NCBI GenBank assembly: GCA_964370395.1
Contig: CAYJIZ010000006.1
Span: forward strand, 1-64,000
Reading direction: 5' to 3'
Source of the DNA: JBGUVL01 sp964370395
GTDB lineage: Bacteria > Bacillota_I > Bacilli_A > Erysipelotrichales > Erysipelotrichaceae
DNA: 64,000 nt
Below, piece by piece: positions 34,951-43,629 of the stretch. The first letter of the stretch is position 1. Every line of letters begins with the position of its first letter. The notes below the pieces were generated by a model. It did no database searches. It was not told the origin of the DNA and saw only the letters and a program-made list of their open reading frames with translations. The translations under genes and the position numbers were made by a program.

Positions 34951-34978
34951 AGGCTAAATGCATGTTTAGCCTTTTTTT
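34951..34978 (+). terminator. Terminator of glmS
   Basis: GGCTAAA (34952-34958) pairs with TTTAGCC (34965-34971) followed by seven T. Confidence 0.88.
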
Positions 34979-35011
34979 ATTGTTGCAGTAGTGCTGTTGG
35001 ATTGGATAACG

Positions 35012-35040
35012 TTTACATTTTTGGTGTTTTCGATTAAAAT
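35012..35040 (+). promoter_or_regulatory. Promoter of the DUF1461 gene
   Basis: TTTACA (35012-35017), 17-base spacer, TAAAAT (35035-35040). Confidence 0.6.
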
Positions 35041-35067
35041 TGATAGAGTATAGAAACAGGTGATAGT

Positions 35068-35781
35068 ATGCGATTTAAAACAAGAGTATTTTTTGGAAGC
35101 ATTATGTGTTTTATGGCAATTTATATTGTCTTTTTCACTTGCATTGATACGATTGCTTTTAATCGTCATTTCTTTAACTTTGAATACGATTTGAATAATA
35201 CAGCCGAAAAATTAGGAATGAGTAAAACGGGCTTATACGATGCCAGTGATACTTTACTTGATTACATGCAAGGGTATCGCAGTAATATCGATGTGCAAGT
35301 AAAAGTCGATCATAAAGTGCGTGAAGTATTTAATGAACGAGAAAAAGAACATATGGTAGATGTGAAGAACTTATACCAAAATGCGCGTTTGATTAGAGAT
35401 GTGCTACTTGTCACGTTTGTGTTTATGTTCCTATTCTTGTATTATGAAAACAAAAAAGAACTGAAAGAAGTCATCACGTATGCTTATTTACGCGTCGCCA
35501 TTATTTTCGCTTTTGCCTTATTTGCGATTATCGTTTACGCAGTAAGTGATTTTACCGCATTTTGGACGATGTTTCATAAAATCTTCTTTACGAATGATTT
35601 ATGGCTACTCAATCCATCCACGAGTTTAATGATTAATATGTTCCCAGAGCGTTTCTTTAGTCATTTGGTATTTGCGATTGCGGGAAGTTTTATCGCTTTG
35701 TACCTTTTCTTCTTTGTGTACAGTTTGCGCTACCAACGCAAATTGATGAAATTAGTAAAACAAAAAGAACCATCAAAGTAG
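35068..35781 (+). CDS. DUF1461 (TIGR01906 family) integral membrane protein
   Basis: A 237-residue membrane protein with four helices (about 8-29, 114-130, 142-164, 203-225). The conserved family signature is present: VREVFNEREKEHMVDVKNLY near 89-108 on the outside, and WLLNPSTSLMINMFPERFF near 180-200 before the last helix. The biochemical role of the family is not known to me. AGGTGATAG precedes the ATG. It is a single-gene unit ending in a clear terminator. Confidence 0.82.
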   Translation: MRFKTRVFFGSIMCFMAIYIVFFTCIDTIAFNRHFFNFEYDLNNTAEKLGMSKTGLYDASDTLLDYMQGYRSNIDVQVKVDHKVREVFNEREKEHMVDVKNLYQNARLIRDVLLVTFVFMFLFLYYENKKELKEVITYAYLRVAIIFAFALFAIIVYAVSDFTAFWTMFHKIFFTNDLWLLNPSTSLMINMFPERFFSHLVFAIAGSFIALYLFFFVYSLRYQRKLMKLVKQKEPSK

Positions 35782-35808
35782 TAGCGAGATATCGTTACTA
35801 CTTTTTTT
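35778..35808 (+). terminator. Terminator after the DUF1461 gene
   Basis: GTAGTAGCGA pairs with TCGTTACTAC (one wobble), then seven T. It overlaps the stop codon. Confidence 0.88.
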
Positions 35809-35848
35809 ATGCAAATGTGACTTTGTTGAGGAAATTATTAATTTGTCA

Positions 35849-35877
35849 TTGCGATTTTATAGGGTTAGTAGTATCAT
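35849..35877 (+). promoter_or_regulatory. Possible ilvE promoter
   Basis: TTGCGA (35849-35854), 17-base spacer, TATCAT (35872-35877). Moderate match only. Confidence 0.4.
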
Positions 35878-35903
35878 AATAAGAAAAAAAGGGGCGTAGT
35901 ATC

Positions 35904-36965
35904 ATGGAAATTAAAGTAACTAGAGCAACAACATTAAAACCAAAACCAAGCCAAGAAAATTTAGGATTTGGTAATTATTTTAGCGATCATATGTTTATGA
36001 TGGATTGGGAAGAAGGAAAAGGATGGCATAATGCACAAATCTTACCTTATGCACCAATTGCGATGGATCCAGCAAGTATGGTATTGCATTATGCACAAGA
36101 AACATTTGAAGGTTTAAAAGCATATCGTAATGGCGATCAAATTTTATTGTTTCGTCCAGAGATGAATGCACGTCGTATGATGAAAAGTAACGAACGTTTA
36201 TGTATGGCTGAAGTACCAGAAGAAATGTTTGTCGAAGCTTGTGAAGCGCTTGTGAAATACGAAAAAGATTGGATTCCAACCGCAGAAGGAACTTCTCTTT
36301 ACATTCGTCCATTTTGTTTCGCAAGTGAATCTGGAGTGGGTGTTCACCCATCGAAATCCTACAAGTTTGTTATTATCTTATCACCAGTTGGTGCGTATTA
36401 TCCAGAAGGGGTTAATCCAGTTAAAATCTTCGTAGAAGACGAATATGTAAGAGCAGTAATTGGAGGAACAGGATTTGCGAAATGTGGTGGTAACTATGCC
36501 GCAAGTATTGCAGCGCAAGTAAAAGCAGAAAAACTAGGGTATACACAAGTATTATGGTTAGATGGTGTACACCGTAAATATGTAGAAGAAGTGGGAACGA
36601 TGAACGTTATGTTTGTGATTGATAATGAAATCGTAACCGCACCATTAGAAGGAAGCGTACTTCCAGGGGTAACAAGAGATTCTTGTTTGGCTATTTTAAA
36701 GGAATGGGGTTATACCGTTCGTGAAGAACATTTGGCAATTGATGATTTAATGCAATATGCAGCGAACAATCGTTTACAAGAAGCGTTTGGTACAGGGACA
36801 GCTGCCGTTATTTCACCAGTTGGTGAGTTAAACTACAAAGGCAACATTCAAGTGATCAACGATTTTAAAATTGGTCCATTAACACAACGTTTGTACGATG
36901 AGTTAACAGGTATTCAATGGGGGAAAATTCAAGACACTAGAGGTTGGTGTAAGGTTGTTGAATAG
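35904..36965 (+). CDS. ilvE: Branched-chain amino acid aminotransferase
   Basis: PLP-dependent cytoplasmic enzyme of 353 residues. It interconverts branched-chain amino acids and their 2-oxo acids with glutamate. Fold-type IV features: HYAQETFEGLKAYR near 61-74, the RPFCFASE block near 132-139, the PLP lysine region GGNYAASIAAQVKAEKLGYTQVLWLD near 195-220, VEEVGTMNVMFV, and LPGVTRDS. AAAGGGG precedes the ATG. The following maf gene starts inside its last codons, so they are co-translated. Confidence 0.95.
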   Translation: MEIKVTRATTLKPKPSQENLGFGNYFSDHMFMMDWEEGKGWHNAQILPYAPIAMDPASMVLHYAQETFEGLKAYRNGDQILLFRPEMNARRMMKSNERLCMAEVPEEMFVEACEALVKYEKDWIPTAEGTSLYIRPFCFASESGVGVHPSKSYKFVIILSPVGAYYPEGVNPVKIFVEDEYVRAVIGGTGFAKCGGNYAASIAAQVKAEKLGYTQVLWLDGVHRKYVEEVGTMNVMFVIDNEIVTAPLEGSVLPGVTRDSCLAILKEWGYTVREEHLAIDDLMQYAANNRLQEAFGTGTAAVISPVGELNYKGNIQVINDFKIGPLTQRLYDELTGIQWGKIQDTRGWCKVVE

Positions 36966-37527
36966 TCCAATTATATTGGCTTCTGCTTCGCCAAGACGCA
37001 AACAACTTTTAGAAAGTGTTGATCTGGCGTTTACTTGTGTTACCTCACAAGTAGAGGAAGTGTTTGATACAACATTACCCATTCCCAAAGCGATCGAATC
37101 CTTAGCTTTGCAAAAAGCAGAGGAAGTAGCAAAACGACATCGTGATGCGATTGTGATAGGGGCAGATACGATGGTCGTATTTGAGCAACAAGTATTAGGA
37201 AAGCCAAAAGATGATATAGAAGCAAAAGCGATGTTGCAAATGTTATCAGGTAAAACACACCAAGTGATTACAGGTGTTGCGCTTGTTTACCAACAACAAG
37301 TATTGGTCTTTCATGAAACAACAAACGTTACCTTTTATACGTTAGAAGAAGAAATGATCAATGCGTATGTGGCAAGCAAAGAACCACTTGATAAAGCAGG
37401 GTCCTATGGAATACAAGGAAAAGCGAGTATTTTTGTGGAAGCAATACAAGGAGATTATTGCAATGTGGTAGGTCTGCCACTTGCGAAAGTATATCGATAT
37501 ATTCAAAAAATAAAAAAGTCTGTATAA
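36955..37527 (+). CDS. maf: Maf-like nucleotide pyrophosphatase
   Basis: Cytoplasmic house-cleaning pyrophosphatase of 190 residues that hydrolyses non-canonical or dTTP/UTP-type nucleotides. Signatures: ILASASPRRKQLLE at the start, IVIGADTMVVFEQQVLGKPKD near 68-88, SGKTHQVITGVAL near 98 and DKAGSYGIQGKA near 145. The start must be a TTG (36955 or 36958), because the only conserved N-terminus begins there; it overlaps the end of ilvE by about ten bases. A terminator overlaps its stop codon. Confidence 0.93.
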   Translation: MLNSPIILASASPRRKQLLESVDLAFTCVTSQVEEVFDTTLPIPKAIESLALQKAEEVAKRHRDAIVIGADTMVVFEQQVLGKPKDDIEAKAMLQMLSGKTHQVITGVALVYQQQVLVFHETTNVTFYTLEEEMINAYVASKEPLDKAGSYGIQGKASIFVEAIQGDYCNVVGLPLAKVYRYIQKIKKSV

Positions 37528-37537
37528 GACTTTTTTT
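37512..37537 (+). terminator. Terminator of ilvE-maf
   Basis: AAAAAGTC pairs with GACTTTTT over a seven-base loop, then T run. The maf stop codon is in the loop. Confidence 0.8.
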
Positions 37538-37568
37538 GTATTTAAGGATTTTTTAATAATTACTATTC

Positions 37569-37574
37569 TATAAT
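37569..37574 (+). promoter_or_regulatory. -10 box of the Bce-like operon
   Basis: TATAAT lies 25 bases before the permease ATG, with GGGGG between. No good -35 is present, which would suit a promoter that needs the cognate response regulator. Confidence 0.45.
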
Positions 37575-37598
37575 ACTATTATCACAAGGGGGTAAGTA

Positions 37599-39974
37599 AT
37601 GTTATTTCAAATTATAAAGAAAGATATCTTGAAAAGAAAAGGGGTAAACGTGATCCTATTTTTATTCATTACGTTGTCGACGATTTTCTTATCAAGTAGT
37701 GTGAATAATATTTTAATTATTTCATCTGGTGTCGATTATTATATGGAATATGCAAATGTACCAGATTTGAATATTGTATTAAACGATATGGTTGAACAAG
37801 AACAAATTGATGAATACTTAAAAGATAAGAAAGAAGCAGGTGTTATTTCGTCATATGGAAATAACTATTTTGCGGAAATTGCAGATTCGTCTATTTCGAT
37901 AAAAGGAAAAGAAGGCTATGTCGTATTAGAAAACAAAGGTTCAGGTATGTTTTTATCTACACTTGATAGTGAGTACTGTAAAGTGTTTGATGAAAAAGGA
38001 AAAACGATTTCTTTGAAAAAGGGAGAGATTGGGGTTCCTGTCAACGTCATGCGAAGAGAAAAGCTGGCGATTGGTGATACGATGAGAATCAAAAGCAATG
38101 GCGTAGAGAAAACATTCCGTATTAAAGCGGGTTTGAAAGATGCTGCGTTTGGTAGTGAGATGATTGGAATGAGTCGTTTTGTCGTAAATGAAGATGACTT
38201 TTCGCTATTCCACAATAACACGCAATTGGGTGTGTATTATATTAATGTGGATGATGCGACCTTTGCTAGTGATTTTAGTGATCAAGGTTTCAAAGGGGTC
38301 ATGAATACCATCACGAGGGATATGTATCGTTTAGCGTATTCCTTTGATATGATTCTTGCAGGTTTATTAATTTTAATTGGGATTTGTTTGATTCTTATCG
38401 CTTTGTTGGTACTTCGCTTTACCATTGTATTTACAGTGGATGAACAATACCAAGAAATAGGAATCTTGAAAGCGATTGGAATTAAGAATTTTACGATTAA
38501 GAAAATTTATTTGGTGAAGTATTTCTTTATCGTAGTGATTGGAGCTTTATTAGGAACGTTTATCAGTATCCCAATCAGTCAGTTTATGATACAGAGTGTA
38601 AACGAAAATATGATTATGGCAAACGAGCAATTAAATCTTGCCATTCCAATTTTATGTGCCTTATTTATCATCGCAATCGTTATTACTTTTTGTTACTTGT
38701 GTACGCGTAAGTTAAATAAAATTTCCGCGATAACAGCGATACGGAAAGGCAACGATGGGGATAACTACAAAGCCAAACGATTGTTTTCCTTAGCGAAAAG
38801 CAACCATTTGCCAACCACACTATTTTTAGGGTTGAATGATATTGCTTCGCACTTATCGCGTTATGCAATCTTAGTGATCACGATCTGTTTTAGTTTTATT
38901 TTGATTACCATTCCACTTAATACCGTGAATACGATGCGCAGTGATGCGATGGCGGAAAAGTTCAGTTTGGATCCAGATAGTTCGGTGTACGCATCGAAGC
39001 TTGAACAAAACAAGGAAGAGAAATACAGAACCGTAGATGATTTGAAAGAAGGAATGAAACAGCTACAAAATAAACTGGATGCCAAAGGTTATAAGGCAAA
39101 ACTTACGGGTAATGCCATTTATTTCTTTGGGTATCAAAATTTAGAGAGTCATAAAAAAACTTCGATTATGACTTTGCAGATGGTTGGGGAAGAAAAACAA
39201 TTCTTTACCTATGATGAAGGAAGTGCACCACAATTAGAAAATGAAGTTGCCTTTTCCAAACAGGTGATGGAAGAAAACAATTGGGTGATTGGTGACATGG
39301 TGAGTATGCAACTGCAAGACCAAGAGAAAACAATGTACATCTCTGGTTCTTATACAGATTATATGCAAATAGGGAAAAGTGCCAAATTGAATAGTAAGAT
39401 CGATTGTGGACAGGAGATCATGTTTGATTATTGGAATGTGATGGTGGACTTTAAAACAAAGAAAAGCCAGTCAGAAGTCGCTGCCATTTTACAAAAACAA
39501 ATACCGATGTACGAATGGAAAAGCGCTCGCGATATCGTGAACCAAAACATCGGAGGTATTCAAGATACTTTAAATGGAATCTTAATACCGATGACAGCAT
39601 TGTTGTATGGTATCATCGCACTGATTATCGTCTTGATGGAGAAATTATTCATCACCCAAGAAAAAGGGGAAATCGCGATGATGAAGAGCATTGGATTTAC
39701 GCATCGTAGCATTACCAATTGGCAGATTATTCGTATGGCTGGGGTGAGTGTGATTGCGATGATTGTATCGATTCCTTTGTCGTTTGTTAGTAATCATTTT
39801 GTCTTGCGTCCTATCTTCTCTTTTATGGGAGCAGAAATCGCAATTCAAGTAGATCCTTTACAAGCGTATCTTATTTATCCTGGAATTTTAATTTTATGTA
39901 TTATTGTTGCGACAATTATCGCAACGCGTTCCATGAAAAAGATTACGATTAGAGAAATGAACAATTTAGAGTAG
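37599..39974 (+). CDS. FtsX-family ABC transporter permease
   Basis: A 791-residue membrane protein with an N-terminal helix (17-37), a long extracellular domain (about 40-245), three helices (about 250-370), a second half beginning with a helix near 428, another extracellular domain, and three C-terminal helices. The two FtsX domains carry the typical EIGILKAIGI (near 287) and EIAMMKSIGFTHRSI (near 690) coupling motifs. It is encoded with its ATPase and a two-component system in the order permease, ATPase, regulator, kinase. Role inferred: export or sensing of antimicrobial peptides or cell-wall-cycle antibiotics, as in Bce-type modules. The large extracellular domains differ from classic BceB, which has one. 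Confidence 0.85.
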   Translation: MLFQIIKKDILKRKGVNVILFLFITLSTIFLSSSVNNILIISSGVDYYMEYANVPDLNIVLNDMVEQEQIDEYLKDKKEAGVISSYGNNYFAEIADSSISIKGKEGYVVLENKGSGMFLSTLDSEYCKVFDEKGKTISLKKGEIGVPVNVMRREKLAIGDTMRIKSNGVEKTFRIKAGLKDAAFGSEMIGMSRFVVNEDDFSLFHNNTQLGVYYINVDDATFASDFSDQGFKGVMNTITRDMYRLAYSFDMILAGLLILIGICLILIALLVLRFTIVFTVDEQYQEIGILKAIGIKNFTIKKIYLVKYFFIVVIGALLGTFISIPISQFMIQSVNENMIMANEQLNLAIPILCALFIIAIVITFCYLCTRKLNKISAITAIRKGNDGDNYKAKRLFSLAKSNHLPTTLFLGLNDIASHLSRYAILVITICFSFILITIPLNTVNTMRSDAMAEKFSLDPDSSVYASKLEQNKEEKYRTVDDLKEGMKQLQNKLDAKGYKAKLTGNAIYFFGYQNLESHKKTSIMTLQMVGEEKQFFTYDEGSAPQLENEVAFSKQVMEENNWVIGDMVSMQLQDQEKTMYISGSYTDYMQIGKSAKLNSKIDCGQEIMFDYWNVMVDFKTKKSQSEVAAILQKQIPMYEWKSARDIVNQNIGGIQDTLNGILIPMTALLYGIIALIIVLMEKLFITQEKGEIAMMKSIGFTHRSITNWQIIRMAGVSVIAMIVSIPLSFVSNHFVLRPIFSFMGAEIAIQVDPLQAYLIYPGILILCIIVATIIATRSMKKITIREMNNLE

Positions 39975-39983
39975 GAGGCACAT

Positions 39984-40751
39984 ATGGAAACTTTAAAAGT
40001 CAGTAATTTATGCAAAACATACATTGTGAACAAGCGTCAAAATAATGTACTGAGAAATATTAATTTAGAAATTAAAGAAAAAGAAATGGTTGCGATTATG
40101 GGACCTTCGGGTTCAGGGAAGACAACATTGCTCTATACCGTAAGTGGAATGGATGAAGCAAGTGCTGGAAAGATTGATTTCTTTGGTAAAGATATGACAA
40201 AGTTAAGTGCAAATGAGATGAGTCAATTGCGTTTACAAGAGATGGGATTTGTTTTTCAACAAATGTATATGCTGAAAAATTTGTCAATTTATGATAATAT
40301 CGTATTACCAGCATACCAAGTAGTGAAAAACAACAAAAAGGAAAGAGAAGTCATTCGCCAACGAGCAAAAACGTTGATGCAGCGATTGGGCATTAGTGAT
40401 GTTTCCAGCAACAATGTGGCGGAAGTATCAGGAGGTCAATTGCAACGTGCTTGTATTTGTCGAAGTTTGATCAACCAACCGAAAATTATTTTTGCGGATG
40501 AACCAACAGGGGCGTTAAACAAACAAAATTCCATTGAAGTAATGGATGAGTTAACGCGTATTAATGAATTAGGGACTAGCATTATGTTAGTGACACATGA
40601 TTTAAAAGTTGCAAGCAAGTGCGAACGTGTCCTTTATATTGAAGATGGAAATATCCGTGCAGAAATCAACTTAGGTAAGTATGAGATAAGCGAAGATATG
40701 TATGCACGCGAGCGTAAAGTTAACGATTGGTTAATGCAATTGGGGTGGTAG
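39984..40751 (+). CDS. ABC transporter ATPase (MacB/LolD/BceA type)
   Basis: Cytoplasmic ATPase of 255 residues partnering the permease just upstream. Walker A GPSGSGKTT near 39-47, Q-loop GFVFQQMYMLKNLS, signature VSGGQLQRACICRSL near 146-160, Walker B IIFADEPTGALN near 166-177 and H-loop VTHD. An AGGAGG site lies before the ATG, nine bases after the permease stop. Belongs to the MacB-like class of ATPases that drive FtsX-type permeases by mechanotransmission. Confidence 0.93.
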   Translation: METLKVSNLCKTYIVNKRQNNVLRNINLEIKEKEMVAIMGPSGSGKTTLLYTVSGMDEASAGKIDFFGKDMTKLSANEMSQLRLQEMGFVFQQMYMLKNLSIYDNIVLPAYQVVKNNKKEREVIRQRAKTLMQRLGISDVSSNNVAEVSGGQLQRACICRSLINQPKIIFADEPTGALNKQNSIEVMDELTRINELGTSIMLVTHDLKVASKCERVLYIEDGNIRAEINLGKYEISEDMYARERKVNDWLMQLGW

Positions 40752-40754
40752 AAT

Positions 40755-41426
40755 TTGAATGAAATTTTATTAGTCGAAGACAATAGAGAACTAGCGAGTT
40801 TATTAAAAGCCTTTCTACATAAGGAGGGCTTTTCGTGCATTCATAAAGAGTGTGCAGAAGAAGCGCAATTATATTTGATGAAACATCAACCATCCCTTAT
40901 TTTATTGGATATCATGTTACCTAAGATGGATGGGTTTGCTTTTTGTAAGTACGTACGTCGTACAAGCAATGTCGCTATCGTTATTTTAAGTGCAAAATCA
41001 GCCAAACCAGATAAATTAATGGGATACGAATTAGGGGCAGATGACTATATGGAGAAACCGATTGATTTGGATCTTTTACTCGCAAAGATAAAAGCATTAC
41101 AAGCGCGTACCAATAAGCGAGAAGATCGCATTGTATCTGGTGCTCTTACCATTGAAAAACAAGCGCATAAAGTATACCTTCATGAAAAGCTTATCGATTT
41201 GAATGTGAAAGAGTTTGAATTGTTGTTGCTGTTGGTGGAAAACAAAGGTAAGACATTATCGAAAGAGTATTTGTTCGGTTGCGTTTGGGGAATGGATAGC
41301 AATAGTGAAAACCAAACGTTGACGGTACATATTAAAATGTTGCGTTCTAAGATTGAAACGGATTCACGAAATCCAAAACGAATTCAAACGATTTGGGGAA
41401 TAGGGTATCGTTATGAAGAGGTATAA
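40755..41426 (+). CDS. OmpR-family response regulator of the Bce-like module
   Basis: A 223-residue DNA-binding regulator. The receiver domain has acidic residues in VEDN near 7, the phospho-acceptor Asp in LILLDIMLPKMDG near 50, and Lys in MEKPID near 100. The winged helix C-terminus spans about 125-222 (LNVKEFELLLLLVENKGKTLS, RSKIETDSRNPKRIQTIWGIGYRY). Translation starts at a TTG, three bases behind the ATPase stop, with GGGGTGG upstream. It probably controls the transporter genes. Confidence 0.93.
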   Translation: MNEILLVEDNRELASLLKAFLHKEGFSCIHKECAEEAQLYLMKHQPSLILLDIMLPKMDGFAFCKYVRRTSNVAIVILSAKSAKPDKLMGYELGADDYMEKPIDLDLLLAKIKALQARTNKREDRIVSGALTIEKQAHKVYLHEKLIDLNVKEFELLLLLVENKGKTLSKEYLFGCVWGMDSNSENQTLTVHIKMLRSKIETDSRNPKRIQTIWGIGYRYEEV

Positions 41427-42684
41427 TGCAATCATTGCTTTCTCAATCATTGTGTATATCATTTTAGCCATTAGTTCAAGTTTCGCTATCCTTCAAATAA
41501 ATAAAAATGAAAGTAAGGGGTATCGCGTCGAGAGCAATCGCATTATGCATTTGTTAGAGACAAATGAGGAAGAGGGAGCGATTGCGATGTCGCGATACCA
41601 ATACATTAAAAAAATAAAATTGTTACCTGTTAAGGAAACAGACAAAGATGCAGTGCAATCTTTTTATGAAGAGTCGCCACGTTATTATGAGCAAATCAAG
41701 CCTTTGTATCGGGATGGGGAGTTGCAGGCGTATGTTAAATTCTTATACGATTTGCCAAACCAACAAACTTCTAATGTGCTTCTATTGCTTCAGGTTAGCC
41801 TGTTTCTATTAGAGGCCATCATCTTACTTATCTTGTGGTACTTGCGTGCTAATTTGATTGTGCCATTTCAACGTTTGGTAAGTCTTCCAGAAGAGTTAGC
41901 ACAAGGGCATTACAAAGGTATTGTGAAGGAAACAAAGCATCGTTATTTAAACTATTTCATGCGAGGTATGGGACAGTTAAAGGATTCTTTGCAGACATCG
42001 CGCAAGCGTGAATTGCAGTTAGAGAAAGAAAAGAAGAAGATGTTGTTGTCGCTTTCACATGATGTAAAGACGCCTTTGAATTTAATAAAGTTGTATTCCA
42101 CAGCGTTACAAGAAGATTGGTACGAAGAAGAAGCTGCAAAGCAACAAGCGATCAAGCAAATTGGGAATAAGGCTGAGGAAATAGAAAATTATGTGGAAAC
42201 AATCATTACGAGTGCCAAAGAAGATGTCCTAGATATCCCAGTAGTAATAGGGGATTTCTATTTGCAGGATTTGATGCAACGCATTCAATTGATGTACGAG
42301 GAAATTTGCATGTTGCGCCAAGTCGAGTTTCGTGTGTTCCCTTATGAGAATAAGTTACTAAAAGGAGATATTGATCGTAGCCAAGAAGTGCTAGAAAACA
42401 TTATCGAAAATGCGTTGAAGTATGGAGATGGGAGATGCATTGAAATACGTTTTGAAGAAGAGGAATATTGCCAATTAGTGCATGTATACAATAGTGGGGA
42501 TTGCGTAAGTGAAAATGAGATGAATCATATTTTTGAGAGTTTCTTTCGTGGTGCCAACAGCAAAGGCAAGCAAGGAAGTGGTCTGGGATTGTGTATTTGC
42601 AAAGACATCATGCATAAGATGGATGGCGAAATTTTCACCCAATGCAAGGATGAAGGAATGGTATTTACGCTCGTCTTTCGCTAA
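41413..42684 (+). CDS. Sensor histidine kinase of the Bce-like module
   Basis: A 423-residue membrane kinase. The N-terminal helix (about 6-28) and a second helix (about 118-140) enclose an extracellular domain of about 90 residues. The HisKA box is LLSLSHDVKTPLNLIKLYST near 214, and the ATPase domain has NIIENALKYGDGR, GSGLGLCICKDIMHKMDG and final strands. The gene overlaps the response regulator by 14 bases. Classic BceS-type kinases have almost no extracellular loop, so here the kinase could sense a ligand directly as well as through the transporter. Confidence 0.9.
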   Translation: MKRYNAIIAFSIIVYIILAISSSFAILQINKNESKGYRVESNRIMHLLETNEEEGAIAMSRYQYIKKIKLLPVKETDKDAVQSFYEESPRYYEQIKPLYRDGELQAYVKFLYDLPNQQTSNVLLLLQVSLFLLEAIILLILWYLRANLIVPFQRLVSLPEELAQGHYKGIVKETKHRYLNYFMRGMGQLKDSLQTSRKRELQLEKEKKKMLLSLSHDVKTPLNLIKLYSTALQEDWYEEEAAKQQAIKQIGNKAEEIENYVETIITSAKEDVLDIPVVIGDFYLQDLMQRIQLMYEEICMLRQVEFRVFPYENKLLKGDIDRSQEVLENIIENALKYGDGRCIEIRFEEEEYCQLVHVYNSGDCVSENEMNHIFESFFRGANSKGKQGSGLGLCICKDIMHKMDGEIFTQCKDEGMVFTLVFR

Positions 42685-42701
42685 TTGTATTCCTAAAGAT
42701 T

Positions 42702-42730
42702 AAAAAAAGCAGGAAATATCCTGTTTTTTT
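42702..42730 (+). terminator. Terminator of the Bce-like operon
   Basis: AAAAAGCAGGA pairs with TCCTGTTTTT around AATA, ending in a T run. Confidence 0.85.
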
Positions 42731-42806
42731 GTGTTCGAAATCATGGGTATTTGTTTTCTTTGCTTCTTATTAAATGTATAATAGATAAGAAAGGAAACAG
42801 GTGCTT

Positions 42807-43571
42807 ATGAAAGTTTTTGCGAGTGATTATGATGGAACGATTAAAGTAGATGGAATCGTGAGTGAAGAAAACTTAGCAGCGTTGGCTGCTTGGAAAGATA
42901 AAGGCAATCGTTTTGGGATTGTGACAGGACGTAGTGTGGAGTCCACACTATTAGAAGTGAACAAATATGGCTATGCCTTGGATTTTATGATTTGTAATAA
43001 TGGAGGGGTTATTTATGATGGTAACCAGACTTTATTAAAAAGTTTCGCGATTGATTTTAACAAAGCATTGGCTTTGATTGAAGAAATTCGTAAGATGGAC
43101 TGTAACTGTTTTGTTTTAAACAATGGGGTACAACGTGCCAAAGAAGTAGTAAACAGTGAATACGAAGATTATAAATATGGGGCGTACAGCAGTGATTATA
43201 GCGTAGAGCGTATTATTGCAGAAGGCTGCATCAGCCAAATTGTCATCTCTTTGAATGATGATGCATTAGGTTTAGAAATCGCAGCGTATATCAATGAAGC
43301 TTACAAGGGGTATGTGGAAGCGTATCCGAATGTGAATTGTGTTGATATTGTTGCAGCAAACGTAAGCAAGGCGAGTGGTATTGCTTATATTGCAAAACAT
43401 TATGACTATGCGCATGATGCAATTTATACGATGGGGGATTCCTACAATGATATCAGTATGTTGGAAGCGTACCAAAGTGCTACACTTGAGCATGCAAATG
43501 ATGCCATTAAAGCAGTTGCGAATGAAGTTTGCGCTGATGTTGCACAATTTTTAAATGCATTAGAAAAGTAA
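42807..43571 (+). CDS. HAD-superfamily phosphatase (Cof type)
   Basis: Cytoplasmic hydrolase of 254 residues. Motif I is SDYDGTIK at residues 5-12, with the nucleophile Asp. Motif II lies near VTGRSVES, and motif IV is MGDSYNDISMLEAY near 212-225. The cap domain of the Cof/type IIB class sits between. The substrate is probably a sugar phosphate or similar but cannot be told from sequence. TATAAT lies at 42777-42782, and AAAGGA precedes the start; the ATG at 42807 is preferred over the GTG at 42801. Confidence 0.9.
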   Translation: MKVFASDYDGTIKVDGIVSEENLAALAAWKDKGNRFGIVTGRSVESTLLEVNKYGYALDFMICNNGGVIYDGNQTLLKSFAIDFNKALALIEEIRKMDCNCFVLNNGVQRAKEVVNSEYEDYKYGAYSSDYSVERIIAEGCISQIVISLNDDALGLEIAAYINEAYKGYVEAYPNVNCVDIVAANVSKASGIAYIAKHYDYAHDAIYTMGDSYNDISMLEAYQSATLEHANDAIKAVANEVCADVAQFLNALEK

Positions 43572-43598
43572 GGTTTTCTAAACCAAATTATGTATTTA

Positions 43599-43607
43599 TG
43601 ATATAAT
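43599..43607 (+). promoter_or_regulatory. Extended -10 promoter of cdaA-cdaR-glmM
   Basis: TGATATAAT at 43599-43607. Transcription would start near 43614, which excludes the in-frame ATG at 43606 as start and supports the ATG at 43630 behind GGAAGGAG. Confidence 0.6.
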
Positions 43608-43629
43608 GTTAAACGGAAGGAGTGTTACC

